From Caulochytrium protostelioides (taxonomy: Eukaryota; Chytridiomycota; Caulochytriomycetes; Caulochytriales; Caulochytriaceae), in contig ML014134.1 of the NCBI GenBank assembly GCA_003615045.1, positions 1-64,000 of the forward strand: 64,000 bases of DNA, in the 5' to 3' direction. Within the stretch, counting starts at the first letter, position 1. Each line of letters begins with the position of its first letter. Below, in pieces: positions 42,798 through 52,696 of the stretch. Below the pieces are notes generated by a model. The model ran no database searches. It was given only the letters and a program-made list of their open reading frames with translations, and was not told where the DNA came from. The position numbers and the translations under genes are program-made.

Positions 42798-43367
42798 CTA
42801 GCGACTCCCGAACAAGCGGCCGAGATGGTGGTTCCTGTCGCCCTGCGTCCTGGTGGCGTGCCCGCGCCGCACTCGGCGCCCGCGCCCGCGCCGATGTCGA
42901 TGCCGATGCCGATGCCGCCCGCGTCCGAGGCGCCGTCGACGCCGGCGCCGGGGGGTCGCGGTCCTCCTGCTCAAGGATCCACGCGACCCCGACTCCGATC
43001 TGGTGCCCGGCGTGAGGCGCGGTTGCGCGCTTCGTCGTAGACGCTCATCTCCCAGAGCTGGTCGAGCTGGGTCGGCATGGCGGGCGGGACGGGCCCGAGC
43101 CGCGCGGCTCCTCCTGCTGCCGCTGGGCACGGCGCTGCTGCTGCACGGTGTGGCTCGCGTATGTGCCGCCAGCACGGCTGCCGGCGTTGCCGCCGCCGCG
43201 GGGGTAGCCGCGGAAGCGTACTCGACCTGGGCGACGGCGTCGTCGTCGTCGTCGACGGTGCCGTTGCAGACGAGGTCTGCAACGACGAACGCGGGGGAGA
43301 TGCGTCCGCCGGCTTTGTGGAGCGCGCGGGTGTTCTGCTCGCGATCGGTCATGTCCATAGCCGCCAT
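42798..43367 (-). CDS. Short uncharacterised ORF
   Basis: A 189-codon frame starting at ATG 43367. Residues 8-50 look like real protein (NTRALHKAGGRISPAFVVAD, then a run of Asp from GAC codons), while the rest turns Arg/Ala/His-rich and probably is not the true continuation. In another frame nearby the segment TQLDQLWEMSVYDEARNRA also looks protein-like, so an intron or a frame change inside this locus is possible. I do not recognise the family. Confidence 0.35.
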   Translation of the reverse strand: MAAMDMTDREQNTRALHKAGGRISPAFVVADLVCNGTVDDDDDAVAQVEYASAATPAAAATPAAVLAAHTRATPCSSSAVPSGSRRSRAARARPARHADPARPALGDERLRRSAQPRLTPGTRSESGSRGSLSRRTATPRRRRRRRLGRGRHRHRHRHRRGRGRRVRRGHATRTQGDRNHHLGRLFGSR

Positions 43368-44327
43368 GGTCTAGAGCGAGCCGGCAAAGCTATGGTCGTC
43401 ATCGGGAAAAAGGCCTGCCATCTTGGCGTGCCGCAAACGTGGTCGTCGGGGAAGCGGATGCAGAAATCGCGGAATCAGCCGTGAAATGCGCCAGCGATCG
43501 TCTGCCAATGCGTGGGTGGCTGCGGGAGAAGAAAGGGCTGTGTATGTCTGTCGGTCGCCCGACCGCACCAAACATGCGCCAGCAGGCGACACGAGCAACG
43601 GAAGCTTGGGCGGAGGAGGCCGGTGGCGGCGTGTCGCAGCGCTGCGGACCGCTGTGGATGATGGAGATTACGTTTTGCAAGCATCTCGGCCATCTGGATC
43701 GCCGCTATCGACATCGACCGATGGATCTGCCGTCTGCGTACGCACGTGGCACCCCGATCGGTCCCCGCGGCGATGGCGTGGGCGGCGGCAATGACGTCGC
43801 CGGTGTGACGGCGGTGGCGGTGGCGGTGGCGGCGGTTTTGGTATTGGCGGTGGCGGCAGGCGCGTGTGGCTTAGACGCGCAGCGGCGTGGATGCGAGGAT
43901 CGGCAAGCAAGTCGCTGCGCAACACACCATCGGGCATCCGCACGTGGTCATCGGTTCATCGCATGCGACTGTCTTGCGTCTCGACAGGATTGTTGCCCGG
44001 CGGGCAACAACGCACCCTTCCCAGACTCCAAGAGTGCTCCTGCCGAGCTTAAGTATGAGTAGATCGGCCGAGCTGGGCAACTCCTCATGGGCAGACGTCA
44101 GCCACGAGCAGATGGAGAGCTAAAGCTTACAGGCTCGCCAGGAGCGAGAACCTTCATTTGTCTATCAACGTTCTCTCTACTCTCTCAAATTCATCAGTAG
44201 GAATATGGTTCTTTGCCCAGTCACGTCGCCTCGACGGAACTACGACGACTCGACTGTCGCGGGCAAACCCACTCCGGGGACGCCGCTTTGGCTGCACCCA
44301 GTAAGGGCCCTTAACTCCTTAGCCAGT
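43368..44327. other. Intergenic, no supported gene
   Basis: Overlapping frames on both strands without domains. A GGCGGTGGC repeat lies near 43810-43860. Confidence 0.4.
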
Positions 44328-44546
44328 GTTAGGAGCCGACCAGGAGCCTGCGTAATTCCTTTTAGATCTCCGATACGAAGGGCCTCGTCGCTGGGAGCTC
44401 AAGTATAAATACCACATCGCCTTATCTGGTCATGGCATGAACATACAACCCCTTGATATCCTAGGTTCACTGGGCCCCTCCATACCATCTACCTGACGAT
44501 TCCTTTATCGTTGTTCCTTTAATCATCATTGTATTGCCGTCTGACA
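44328..44546 (+). mobile_element. Possible solo LTR (fossil)
   Basis: The stretch starts TGTTAGGAGCC and ends GTCTGACA, so its ends have the TGTTA...TGACA form common in long terminal repeats. A TATA-like AGTATAAATACC lies at about its centre. It is flanked by no obvious target-site duplication, and no internal element follows. Weakly supported; if real, it is an old solo LTR of a Ty3- or Ty1-like element. Confidence 0.25.
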
Positions 44547-44699
44547 GACTTCCGACGACAGCAACGACTCAGCCACGTGTAGCTCCTCCCCCGTCAGAGC
44601 CACCCGGTCGGCTGACAATTCAACGATCCTGGCAGGGCATCGCATATCAACGCAACTGCTTCCTTCTCCCAATCGGTTTCACTCCAAAATGGATAAAAC

Positions 44700-44905
44700 G
44701 TGCCTCTGTGCAGCATAGAAGCGACCCTCTTTCGGGTTGCCCACTGACACGCGGCCCATTAGGTGCGCTCAGTGTCCTGACAAGCCAGCAGAGGCCGTGG
44801 ACATCGACGCAAATGGCCCTGTGCAGCAAAGAAACAACTCAAGTTGGGGTCGCCCACCGACACGCGACCCGCTTGGTGTTCGAGGTGTCCCGATAAGCCA
44901 GCGGC
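44700..44905 (+). repeat. 112-bp diverged tandem repeat
   Basis: Two units can be aligned with a period of about 112 bases: each has CTGTGCAGCA(T/A)AG, about 30 bases later GCCCAC(T/C)GACACGCG, and then GACAAGCCAGC or GATAAGCCAGC followed by GGACAT/AGACAT. They have diverged substantially. No coding content is recognised. Confidence 0.6.
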
Positions 44906-45567
44906 AGCGGTAGACATAGTTTTCCATCGCTGCCTATCTGGGTGCGACGATATCGGCACAACAAAGCACCTTCGCGGCTAATGCCGGAATCGTATCGTGC
45001 ATCTTTTTTCTCGATGAGCTTATATCGCGAAACTATCTCGTGAAGGAACACACGATTCGAATCGCAGTGCAAAAGCTGCTTGTACATTAGTATGCGCATC
45101 GGTAGACATCCTGCAAACGAAAAATTCGCGGGGGTTGCTCAGTGAGGCGCCCCGAAACGTTCCTTGGCGCCTCGACACATGTCGTGGATGAGGAAGGCCA
45201 CGATACCCGCGCGTATGGCAGTTGCGAGAACAAGCGGATGTTGCTGCTGATGGAAGACGCAGGCTGCCGCCCGACGGTTTTCATCTGATTGAATCCGGAC
45301 ACATTCGTCGACTCCCACGGAAGACTTGGAAGTGGAGAAGACCGGGAAGTTGATCGTCGATGACCGCGCGGATTTGGAGTCCCGTATCGGGGTGTACCCT
45401 GTCGCCAAGATGGAATTCCAGATCGTACACCACCTTTATGACGGTTTCAATATCTGGATGCCGCTGAGCAATGGCGACGTCGTGCATCTCTCCGCGCCAA
45501 AATCTCTCTTCAGACCGACCTGTCCCCCGGGTGGGTTCGCTCTGATTTTCCCAGAGTTTCTTTATTG
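44906..45567. other. Accessory stretch, no supported gene
   Basis: The segment 45139-45567 has frames on both strands with normal-looking composition (minus-strand VGVDECVRIQSDENRRAAAC at about 45230-45310; plus-strand KMEFQIVHHLYDGFNIWMPL at about 45409-45470). I recognise neither. It may be eroded transposon sequence linked to the adjoining Fanzor fragment. Confidence 0.3.
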
Positions 45568-45774
45568 GTACCCAGGCATCGCCGGCACCAGGGGACCGTG
45601 GTCCGAGGTTTGCTGCGATATGATGCCACCAGTGGCAAGTTTGTGAACTGCGACCTTCATGCCGCGTTGAACATCCGACGCTGTGGGGCCTTACCCATTA
45701 GACCGAAAGCCTTGTGCCGCAACCCGGGGCAAGCGCCGCTGCAGCCCAAGGTCGGCCAGCCTACCCGACACTGA
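45568..45774 (+). mobile_element. Fanzor 3'-end fragment, copy 2
   Basis: Reads QGTVVRGLLRYDATSGKFVN then CDLHAALNIRRCGALPIRPK and ALCRNPGQAPLQPKVGQPTR, ending in a stop. It aligns with copy 1 at 859-1080 through the RuvC-III-like motif, but the Arg before the key Asp is Cys here (NCD instead of NRD). About 18 bases present in copy 1 after the DATDG block are absent. Sequence after the stop (GGGGGCCCCTGGGG region) resembles the downstream part of copies 1 and 5. Truncated on its 5' side. Confidence 0.62.
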
Positions 45775-46442
45775 ACCAAAACGCCCTACTACCGCTGTGG
45801 GGGCCCCTGGGGGGAACCACGGTGGGCATGGTGTGCGTGTTGGGTCGCGGAGGGTGGGCCTAGACATGCGCCCGTATGAGCCCGTTCATTGGAAACCCAT
45901 TTGGCTGACAGGATTGTTTTTAAACCCTTTTGAAGGGGAGCCTCTCGCCCCGCCATGCCGCGCGGTCTGCGCCTGCTCCCCTCCTAGCGCCGGCACTCTT
46001 GCCCGCAGCGTGCCGACGGCGGGGACAATGGTCCAACGGGCGGGCGGGCCCCACCGAATGCGAACTGCTCGATCAGAGGCAGATGCGACGCGTTTTCCTT
46101 TTTTTTTTTTTTTTTTGCTAGGCGCTCCTCATCGTGCGTTTCGCATGAGGCAGCGAATCGCCAGCATGAGGGGCCAGGCCGGGCTCGGGACGCGGTCATG
46201 CGGCGCGACGCGGCGCCCCCCGGACTGCGCGTTGAAGAGCCGGGCATGGCTAGGTTCTGCCATTGTCGGTCCGATAGTCGCCGCGAAGCGAGGCTGTCTG
46301 TCCTAGCGATCCTCTGATCTCTTTTTGTTGTGTTTGGCCGTTCATTTTTTTGGTTTCCGGTCCACCCGCTCGATCGCACCTACCCTGTCGCGCACTCCTT
46401 ACCACGGAGCCATCGCTGCCCGTCGTCCGCGCGCGCCGCGCC
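45775..46442. other. Intergenic leader of the transporter gene
   Basis: No gene seen. A T run lies at 46101-46117. The stretch should hold the promoter of the acetyl-CoA transporter gene. Confidence 0.4.
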
Positions 46443-48551
46443 ATGCCGCTGCGGCAGCGTCCACCACCTGGATCACCCCCGCGCTCGCCGCCGTTCCCTC
46501 CGATGGCCGAGTGGCGTAAGACTGGCGGCCGCCTCGGCGGCCACTCGGCCGGCCACGAGGATACGGAGCCGTTTCTGGCGATCGTCCCCGGGAACCCCGT
46601 CGACGCCGCCGCTGACGGCAGCCACACGGCCTTGCTCGCCGACCGCGATCAAAGCGGCGGGCCGCTGCTCGGCACGAAGGCCCATGCCAAGGATACCGAG
46701 CCGCCGTCTAACATCCGCAAGGACCTCGGTCGTCTGATACTGCTGATTCTGTTGTACACGCTACAGGGCGTGCCGCTCGGCCTGACGTTCGGAAGCATCC
46801 CATTCTTGCTAAAGAGCAAAACCACGTACAAGGACATCGCGTTGTTCAGCTTGACCCAGTATCCGTACTCGTTGAAGCTGCTCTGGTCGCCCGTCGTGGA
46901 CAGTTACTATGTACCGCGGTTTGGCCGGCGCAAGTCGTGGATCGTGCCGATCCAGGCTATTACCGGCATCGCCCTGATCTTAATGGGCACCGTCATTGAC
47001 GAGCAGATTGCAGCGTCCATCGTGCCTGTGAACACGCTCGCGCTGGGGTTCACCATCCTTGTGCTGCTCTGCGCCACGCAGGACATTGCTGTGGATGGCT
47101 GGGCCCTAACCCTGCTCAGCGAGGAGAACAAGGCCTACGCTTCCACCGCGCAGACCATCGGGCTCAATACGGGCTACTTTCTCTCGTTCACCGTGTTTCT
47201 GGCACTGAACTCAACCGAGTTCTGCAACAAGTACCTGCGCACCACACCAATGGACCAGGGCGTGCTGCAGCTCGGGGGGTATCTGATGTTCTGGGGCATT
47301 TGCTACCTGCTCTGCGACGTGTTCCTGCTCTTCTACGATGAGAACCGCAACCAGCAGAGTCAAGACGAGGACGAAGATTCCGGACTCCGCAAGGTGTATA
47401 CCGACATTATCCGCGTGATCCGCATGCCGCATATGCTGCGCCTCATCGCAGTCCTCATGGTCGCTAAGATCGGATTTGTCGCGAACGAAGCTGTCACAGG
47501 CCTGCGGCTGCTCGAGCTCGGCCTCCAGAAAGAAGACCTTGCGCTCGCCGTCCTGCTTGATTTCCCCTTCCAGATCATGATGGGCTACTACACCGCCAAG
47601 TGGAGCAAAGGCGATCGCCCCCTACGCCCCTGGCTGTACGCCTTCGCGGGCCGCCTTGCCATGGCTCTTGGCGGTATGGGCCTGGTCTATGGCTTCCCCG
47701 CCGACGGCGTCGTAACCCCCCACTATTTCGTCATCATCATGGCCAGCATGGTTCTCGGCTCGTTCATGAGCACTGTCCAGTTCGTCGGCCTCGGTAGCTT
47801 CTTTACGGTGATCAGCGACCCCAGTATCGGCGGCACCTACATGACTCTGCTCAACACCCTCAGCAACCTGGGCGGCACTTGGCCCCGCTACTTTGTCCTG
47901 CGCGCTGTCGACATGCTCTCGCAGTCCGAGTGCCGCATTCCCGCCTCGGCTGCCGCCAACGGCACGCGCACCGGCGCGCCCCCGCTGGCGAACGGCACGG
48001 CGTTGCTCACCGACGGCGACCGCGCCGCCTGCAAAGCCGCCGGCGGCGCTGTCAACACCCTCTCCGACGGCTACTTCGCCGTGAGTGGCGGCACCCTTCT
48101 CCTCGGCCTCGCCATCACGCTGTTCTTCATTGTGCCCAGCACGCTGTACCTCGAGCGCCTGCCCACCGCCGCGTGGCGGCTGCCGCCTACCCCGGCAGGC
48201 GGCAGCCTGGGCTCGCCGGCGCCTTCCGCCTCAACAGCCTCGCCGGCCTCGGGCGCGGCGGATGGCCGGCGGAAAGACGCGGCGGCGGCCGGCTCGATGG
48301 GCTCGGCGACCGCCGTGCATCGCGGCGAAACCTCGCCGCAGCGGCGGGTGCGCGTCGCGGCCAATGCCGATCCGGACGGCTACCGCGAAATCCGCAGCAC
48401 GGATCAGCAGAGCATGCAGCATGACGTTCTCGGTGTCCCCCACAATGTGGCCGAAGGGGCCGGAGATGCCAGCTCGGACGCGTCGCTTTCAGAGGCCGAA
48501 TCGACGTCGGCGATTCCCCTCAGGCCGTTGCGTCACCCCTCCTCTACTTGA
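46443..48551 (+). CDS. SLC33A1: Acetyl-CoA transporter (SLC33A1/AT-1 family)
   Basis: This 702-residue protein starts at ATG 46443; the frame is open further up but without an ATG, and an alternative ATG is at 46503. It is a major-facilitator-type membrane protein with about 11-12 helices, such as LILLILLYTLQGVPLGLTFG, SWIVPIQAITGIALILMGTV, LGGYLMFWGICYLLCDVFLL and FAVSGGTLLLGLAITLFFIV. Family signatures are SIPFLLK, LTQYPYSLKLLWSPVVDSYY, RFGRRKSWIVP, CATQDIAVDGWAL and FVGLGSFFTVISDP. AT-1 imports acetyl-CoA into the ER lumen for protein and glycan acetylation. The polar N-terminal 80-90 residues and the Ser/Ala-rich C-terminal 100 residues are extra relative to the human protein (about 550) and lie on the cytosolic side by prediction. 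Confidence 0.93.
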   Translation: MPLRQRPPPGSPPRSPPFPPMAEWRKTGGRLGGHSAGHEDTEPFLAIVPGNPVDAAADGSHTALLADRDQSGGPLLGTKAHAKDTEPPSNIRKDLGRLILLILLYTLQGVPLGLTFGSIPFLLKSKTTYKDIALFSLTQYPYSLKLLWSPVVDSYYVPRFGRRKSWIVPIQAITGIALILMGTVIDEQIAASIVPVNTLALGFTILVLLCATQDIAVDGWALTLLSEENKAYASTAQTIGLNTGYFLSFTVFLALNSTEFCNKYLRTTPMDQGVLQLGGYLMFWGICYLLCDVFLLFYDENRNQQSQDEDEDSGLRKVYTDIIRVIRMPHMLRLIAVLMVAKIGFVANEAVTGLRLLELGLQKEDLALAVLLDFPFQIMMGYYTAKWSKGDRPLRPWLYAFAGRLAMALGGMGLVYGFPADGVVTPHYFVIIMASMVLGSFMSTVQFVGLGSFFTVISDPSIGGTYMTLLNTLSNLGGTWPRYFVLRAVDMLSQSECRIPASAAANGTRTGAPPLANGTALLTDGDRAACKAAGGAVNTLSDGYFAVSGGTLLLGLAITLFFIVPSTLYLERLPTAAWRLPPTPAGGSLGSPAPSASTASPASGAADGRRKDAAAAGSMGSATAVHRGETSPQRRVRVAANADPDGYREIRSTDQQSMQHDVLGVPHNVAEGAGDASSDASLSEAESTSAIPLRPLRHPSST

Positions 48552-48654
48552 TAGAACCCTTTCGGGCCGTGTGCTGCTTTTCCAGGACACTCGAAATCCT
48601 TCCTGTTCCGTGACACCATATGCTCAAATCTATCTTGAGACGACGTAACACGAG

Positions 48655-48795
48655 CCCTCCTTAGTGCCCCTTCAGGTGTCCCCCATGGAGGCAGTCCGAA
48701 TTCGATGCATCGTCGGATGAGTTTGCCGACTATGGGCGGCAACTTGGCTGGCCCCGGGATGCGGCACAGCGCTGTCGGTCTGACCCGCATGGCCA
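48655..48795 (-). mobile_element. Fanzor 3'-end fragment, copy 4
   Basis: On the minus strand it reads AMRVRPTALCRIPGPAKLPP then IVGKLIRRCIEF, matching the last conserved block of copies 1-3 (RPxALCRxPGxxxLxxxVGK). It is truncated just upstream of the RuvC-III-like motif and continues as an open frame beyond the usual end. It is the most diverged of the coding copies. It lies about 100 bases past the stop of the transporter gene, in the opposite orientation. Confidence 0.5.
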
Positions 48796-49265
48796 GGCGG
48801 CAGATGGCCGTCACGAAAAGAAAAGAAATAAACATATGGTATTGAAAGATAAAGCATCGAGAGAAATGATACGAATGGTCTGAATGGAACTGAAAAAAAT
48901 GAGAATTGAGAAAAATCGAACGAAGCGGCTAAATTCGTTGTGCGCGACCCCTGCGCATCCTATGGGGAGCTGGTCGATCGGTGAGGAAAGAAAAGGGTCG
49001 AACTGTCACACAGAACGGCGCCAGGAAAGAAAGATGACAGCGATGATCAACACCGACACATCACAATATGAATGGAATGAACGGAAAGAATGAGGTCGGC
49101 GAAGGCGCGGGGCCCAACAACAAGACGAGAAAAAAAATGAGGCGTGGCGGAAGCTGAAACGGCAAGGGAAGCATCCCCGCCGCTCAGAGAAGATCGCCAA
49201 AGGGTGGCGGCAACACTCCATCATGTGCAATCCCCCGACAGCGACGAGAGACCGTTTGGAATGCA
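48796..49265. other. Intergenic, purine-rich
   Basis: Rich in GAAAA and AAAATGA stretches on the plus strand, no gene seen. Holds the 3' end of the leftward gene that follows. Confidence 0.45.
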
Positions 49266-50084
49266 TCACAGGTTGTCGTACGCCTGGTAGAGGGCCTGCG
49301 TCACGTCACGCAGCGTTCCGCACATCGGGGCAAACTCATTGGAGTTCGTGCCGCCGTCGCTGCCCGTGAGAGTGTCCGCGTTCGAAACGGACTCGTCGAC
49401 GTGCGAGTTAGGGTGCAGTACCGAGAAGCGGGACAGCACGCGCGCCGTGTAGTCATGCCGAGCCTCCTGGATCCCCGCCGAGGCCGAGCTGACACTCGGG
49501 TTGCGCGAATGGCGGCGGACAATGCCTTCCGTCAACGCCTGGCGCCCCGCACGATCATAGGCCATTCCCGGGTGGTAGGACTGGCTGCGAGCATGGCCGC
49601 GGCGGCTGCCGAACTCGGTGCTGGAGGACGAGGCGCCGGGATGCTGGTGGCTCGGGGCAAACGGATCTTGCCACGCCGGCGCCTTGTCGCTCGTGGCCGT
49701 CGTTGCGCTGGCCGTCGCCGGTCCATAGCCTATGGGACCCCCGGGGAAGCCGTCGAGATCCATGTCCGTGCCTGGCGAGTGGGTGATCATGGCGTCCATC
49801 ATGGTGCCCTCATAATGCAGGGGTAGGCTGCCCGAGAACGACGCCGCACGCTCTCGCGCTGTCGCCGTGGTGGTCATATCGAAGTTGAAAGGGCCGTGGG
49901 AGAACGGCGACCGGTCGTGGCGCGCCGCGAAGGGGTCGATCAAGTCGGAGGGAAGGGTGTAGTTATCGTCGGGCCCGGGAGAGGGCGCCGCGTAACGTTG
50001 TTGTTGAAGATGATCGGCGTTAGGAAGCTCGCTGTACGTTTTGGGCAAGAACGGATGGTGTGCGTGGTTCATTGATTCGGTCAT
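49266..50084 (-). CDS. Uncharacterised Ser/Pro-rich protein, 272 residues
   Basis: Starts at ATG 50084 (a second ATG four codons in). The product is hydrophilic, His/Ser/Pro/Asp-rich, without a signal peptide or membrane segment. Visible blocks are PSDLIDPFAARHDRSP, AWQDPFAPSHQHPG and RRHSRNPSVSS, which looks like a basophilic kinase site. The C-terminus is ordered: YTARVLSRFSVLHPNSHVDE and MCGTLRDVTQALYQAYDNL. Two DPFA motifs resemble the DPF/NPF-type short motifs of endocytic adaptors, but two hits in a disordered protein are weak evidence. I do not recognise the family. The normal composition compared with its Arg-rich surroundings supports that it is a real gene. Confidence 0.6.
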   Translation of the reverse strand: MTESMNHAHHPFLPKTYSELPNADHLQQQRYAAPSPGPDDNYTLPSDLIDPFAARHDRSPFSHGPFNFDMTTTATARERAASFSGSLPLHYEGTMMDAMITHSPGTDMDLDGFPGGPIGYGPATASATTATSDKAPAWQDPFAPSHQHPGASSSSTEFGSRRGHARSQSYHPGMAYDRAGRQALTEGIVRRHSRNPSVSSASAGIQEARHDYTARVLSRFSVLHPNSHVDESVSNADTLTGSDGGTNSNEFAPMCGTLRDVTQALYQAYDNL

Positions 50085-51851
50085 GGTGGCACTTTATTGG
50101 TTCTTGTGCAATGAATCTCTGCCGTATCTTTTTCTTGCTCCTGCTCTTGCTTAAATGCTGCCGAAGGCGCAAAGAATCATGTGTCAGTGGATCGCATGCA
50201 ATCGGGGCACTTGTTTTGTTTGCTGAGCACGCCGATAGGCTTCGTTTTGTTGTTTTGATGCACGATTCGTTCCGGTTTGGTTGGGACGAGCGCAATGGAG
50301 GGTGGCTGTCGCAGGGAGGGGAGTTTCTTATCAGTGTGTGTGTGTCCGAATGTGAGTCAATAGCCAAGGGTCGAGCATACAGATGCATGAAGCGCACCAA
50401 GACGCCGGATCATCCAGGGAACGGGTATCGCTGCCGTGCCGTGGACGATCGATCGTCCTAGCTCGCCGCTTCCAATCGCGGTTTGCTCTCCCTCTTTTGA
50501 TCAGGTGTTTTGATCTGGATCCGAGCTCGCGCCCCGCGCATCGGCCCCTGTGAACGGGCGCGCGTTTGAAACCAGAGGCTGGCGTGCGGATCCCACCAAT
50601 GCCCGCCGAGACGCTGAGCCTCTCTCTCTCAACCGATTCCCCTGTGGCCTTCCCCTGGTCGACCCCGGATGCTCCGAGCGCCGAAAAACACCGACCGGAT
50701 CACGGGAATCGCCCTTTCGCTAGCGCTCGGCCCTGTTCGTTGGCGCTCGGGTCCGGTTCGGGCGAGGGACGGGGTGTGCCTCGGGCCCCTCGCTCCGGCC
50801 CGAGGGGGTTCTTCTCTCTGCGATGCGAGAATTGGCATGGGCATGGGCTCCGCTGAGCTCACGGCGCGGCCGCGGCGCGGCGCCCGGGGATCGTTCTCCG
50901 CTGGACACGAAGGGCACACTCACCTCGACTGGATCTGCGGTTCGCCCGACCGACGGCTGTCGGAAGGCACGCGACACGGCTCTGCTCTGGAGGGATTCAC
51001 GACGGAGCACGTCGCTTTCACAGCGATCGCTTCCCCGTTCCGCCACGGGTACAGGCACGCCACGGGGCCCCCGACTAGGCAGCGGGTGGGGAACACCACC
51101 ACGCTTTGGCTGACACGGGATCGCGCCGCAAGTGGGAGGGCGAGTTCCGAGGGCGAGTCAACGCGGGTGCGCCACACGCGTGTTTCGGCCGGGTCTCGGG
51201 TTCAGGCGCTTGCAATGCCGGCGAATCGAGGCGGCTGGACGAGGACCGAAGAAGGGGACCGAAGGATGGGGTGCAGACGGGAGGCGGACTTGGCGTGGGC
51301 CGTCAAGACTGGCCGCATCCGTTCAGGTGCGGAGAAAGGGGCGCCGGGAGGAGGACCGCGTGGGGGGGTCATCAAGAAGGCAGCGTGTCCACATCGCCTT
51401 GGGCGCCATCGTACGCAGGGGGAAGGCAGCGCGCGACACGACTCGGGGTTGCCCATGGCCAGCCGCGTCCCGTTCCCGCTAGTGAGCCGTCAATGGACCG
51501 AGCGCCCCCGAGTGATCGATCGATCACGGCCGATCACGCCGCTGAAGCCAGGTGCCAGTGATCGATCACTTGACGCCCCAGCTGGCCGGCCGCTCGTGCC
51601 GGACGGCGGCGGCCCATGGCCGGGGCGCCGGGGCTCCCTCACTGACGAGTCCCATGACGATCGTGATGCTCGGTCCCGCCCGTGGACACATGAATGCTCC
51701 GCCTGTTTCACACGTCACGGGCCTTCCTTGCGCACCGGTGCGAGGCGTGCGGTCTGACGGCCAGCGGACCCAGAAAAAAAAGGTTATTTTGCCCGATGCG
51801 CGTGCGGACCACCCCCGACACCGCGTATCAGCCGCGGGTGGGACGAGCGCC

Positions 51852-51875
51852 GGATCCGGATCCGGATCCGGATCC
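51852..51875. repeat. GGATCC tandem palindrome
   Basis: Four adjoining copies of GGATCC form a perfectly self-complementary 24-base block, able to form a hairpin or cruciform. Confidence 0.95.
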
Positions 51876-52008
51876 GGTCGTCGGACGTGCGGACGGCGTC
51901 GCTATGACGTGCATTGGGCCTGTCGTCCGGGCACGTGACGTCGACGGGTCACGGGATCAGGCAGGGCGGTCACGCATGACGCACGATGCATGACGGCGGG
52001 CGTCCCTG

Positions 52009-52022
52009 CCCCCCCCCCCCCC
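52009..52022 (+). repeat. Poly-C run
   Basis: Fourteen consecutive C; a likely site of sequencing or assembly length error. Confidence 0.9.
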
Positions 52023-52696
52023 GGCCTCGGACCGTGGGCGGTCGTAGGACGGCGTCATCGAGGGCGTGACGGCGTCACGCCGACCCACGAGGCAGTGTCG
52101 CTCCTGAGCAAGTAGCTCAAAGCACCCGACGGGATCTGACCGGGATCCACCACGGCCGACTCGTCACCGTGGCGTCGCCAGGACGTTCGTCACCTGACGA
52201 ACGTCTGCGGCCCACGACGCACACCAGCAGGCAGACTGAGGGATGCCGGCACGCATATCCGAGGGTAGACCGATCAGGATGCCGGTGCACAGACACATCA
52301 GGATACCGGGACCGCCTACCCCCCAAGTAGCCACAGCTCGATCGATCAGACCAGTGATCGTCACCGTGCAGTGCAGTCGCATGACAACACCAGGCCGTCA
52401 TACCCGTGTTGCCCAGCGCAAGAGTCTGTCGAAGCACTCCTCTCCGATGAGACTTCCATCAACCCCGAACCCCCACGTTCTTTCGCCATCGGTAGCATGC
52501 CTCCACCTCACTGATCCTTTGGCCAAATCCTTCGATCAACCTCGCTGCAAATTAGTCGGCCGGCCTCCCATGCCGCCTCAGTCGCACTCCATCCTTTTCA
52601 CGGAACAATTTTTTTTTCTGCTGCGCCGTCGATGCTGAAAACGCTTAATGAACGCCCATCGAGACCGAGAGGACTCATTTGTTTAATTGACGGTGT

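Larger units (their letters stand above)
50085..52696. other. Gene-poor region with simple repeats
   Basis: The longest frame (50669-51757 plus, 362 codons, ATG start) is Arg/Gly/Ser-rich and shows no domain; I do not call it. It contains four tandem GGATCC units at 51852-51875 and a run of 14 C at 52009-52022. Upstream of 50084 there is a purine/pyrimidine leader that fits the promoter of the leftward gene. Confidence 0.45.

Noticed and set aside
50669-51757. 362-codon ATG-started plus-strand frame
   Set aside because: Arg/Gly/Ser-rich throughout, no domain or secondary-structure pattern, and competing frames of similar quality on the other strand. Long chance frames are expected at this GC content.
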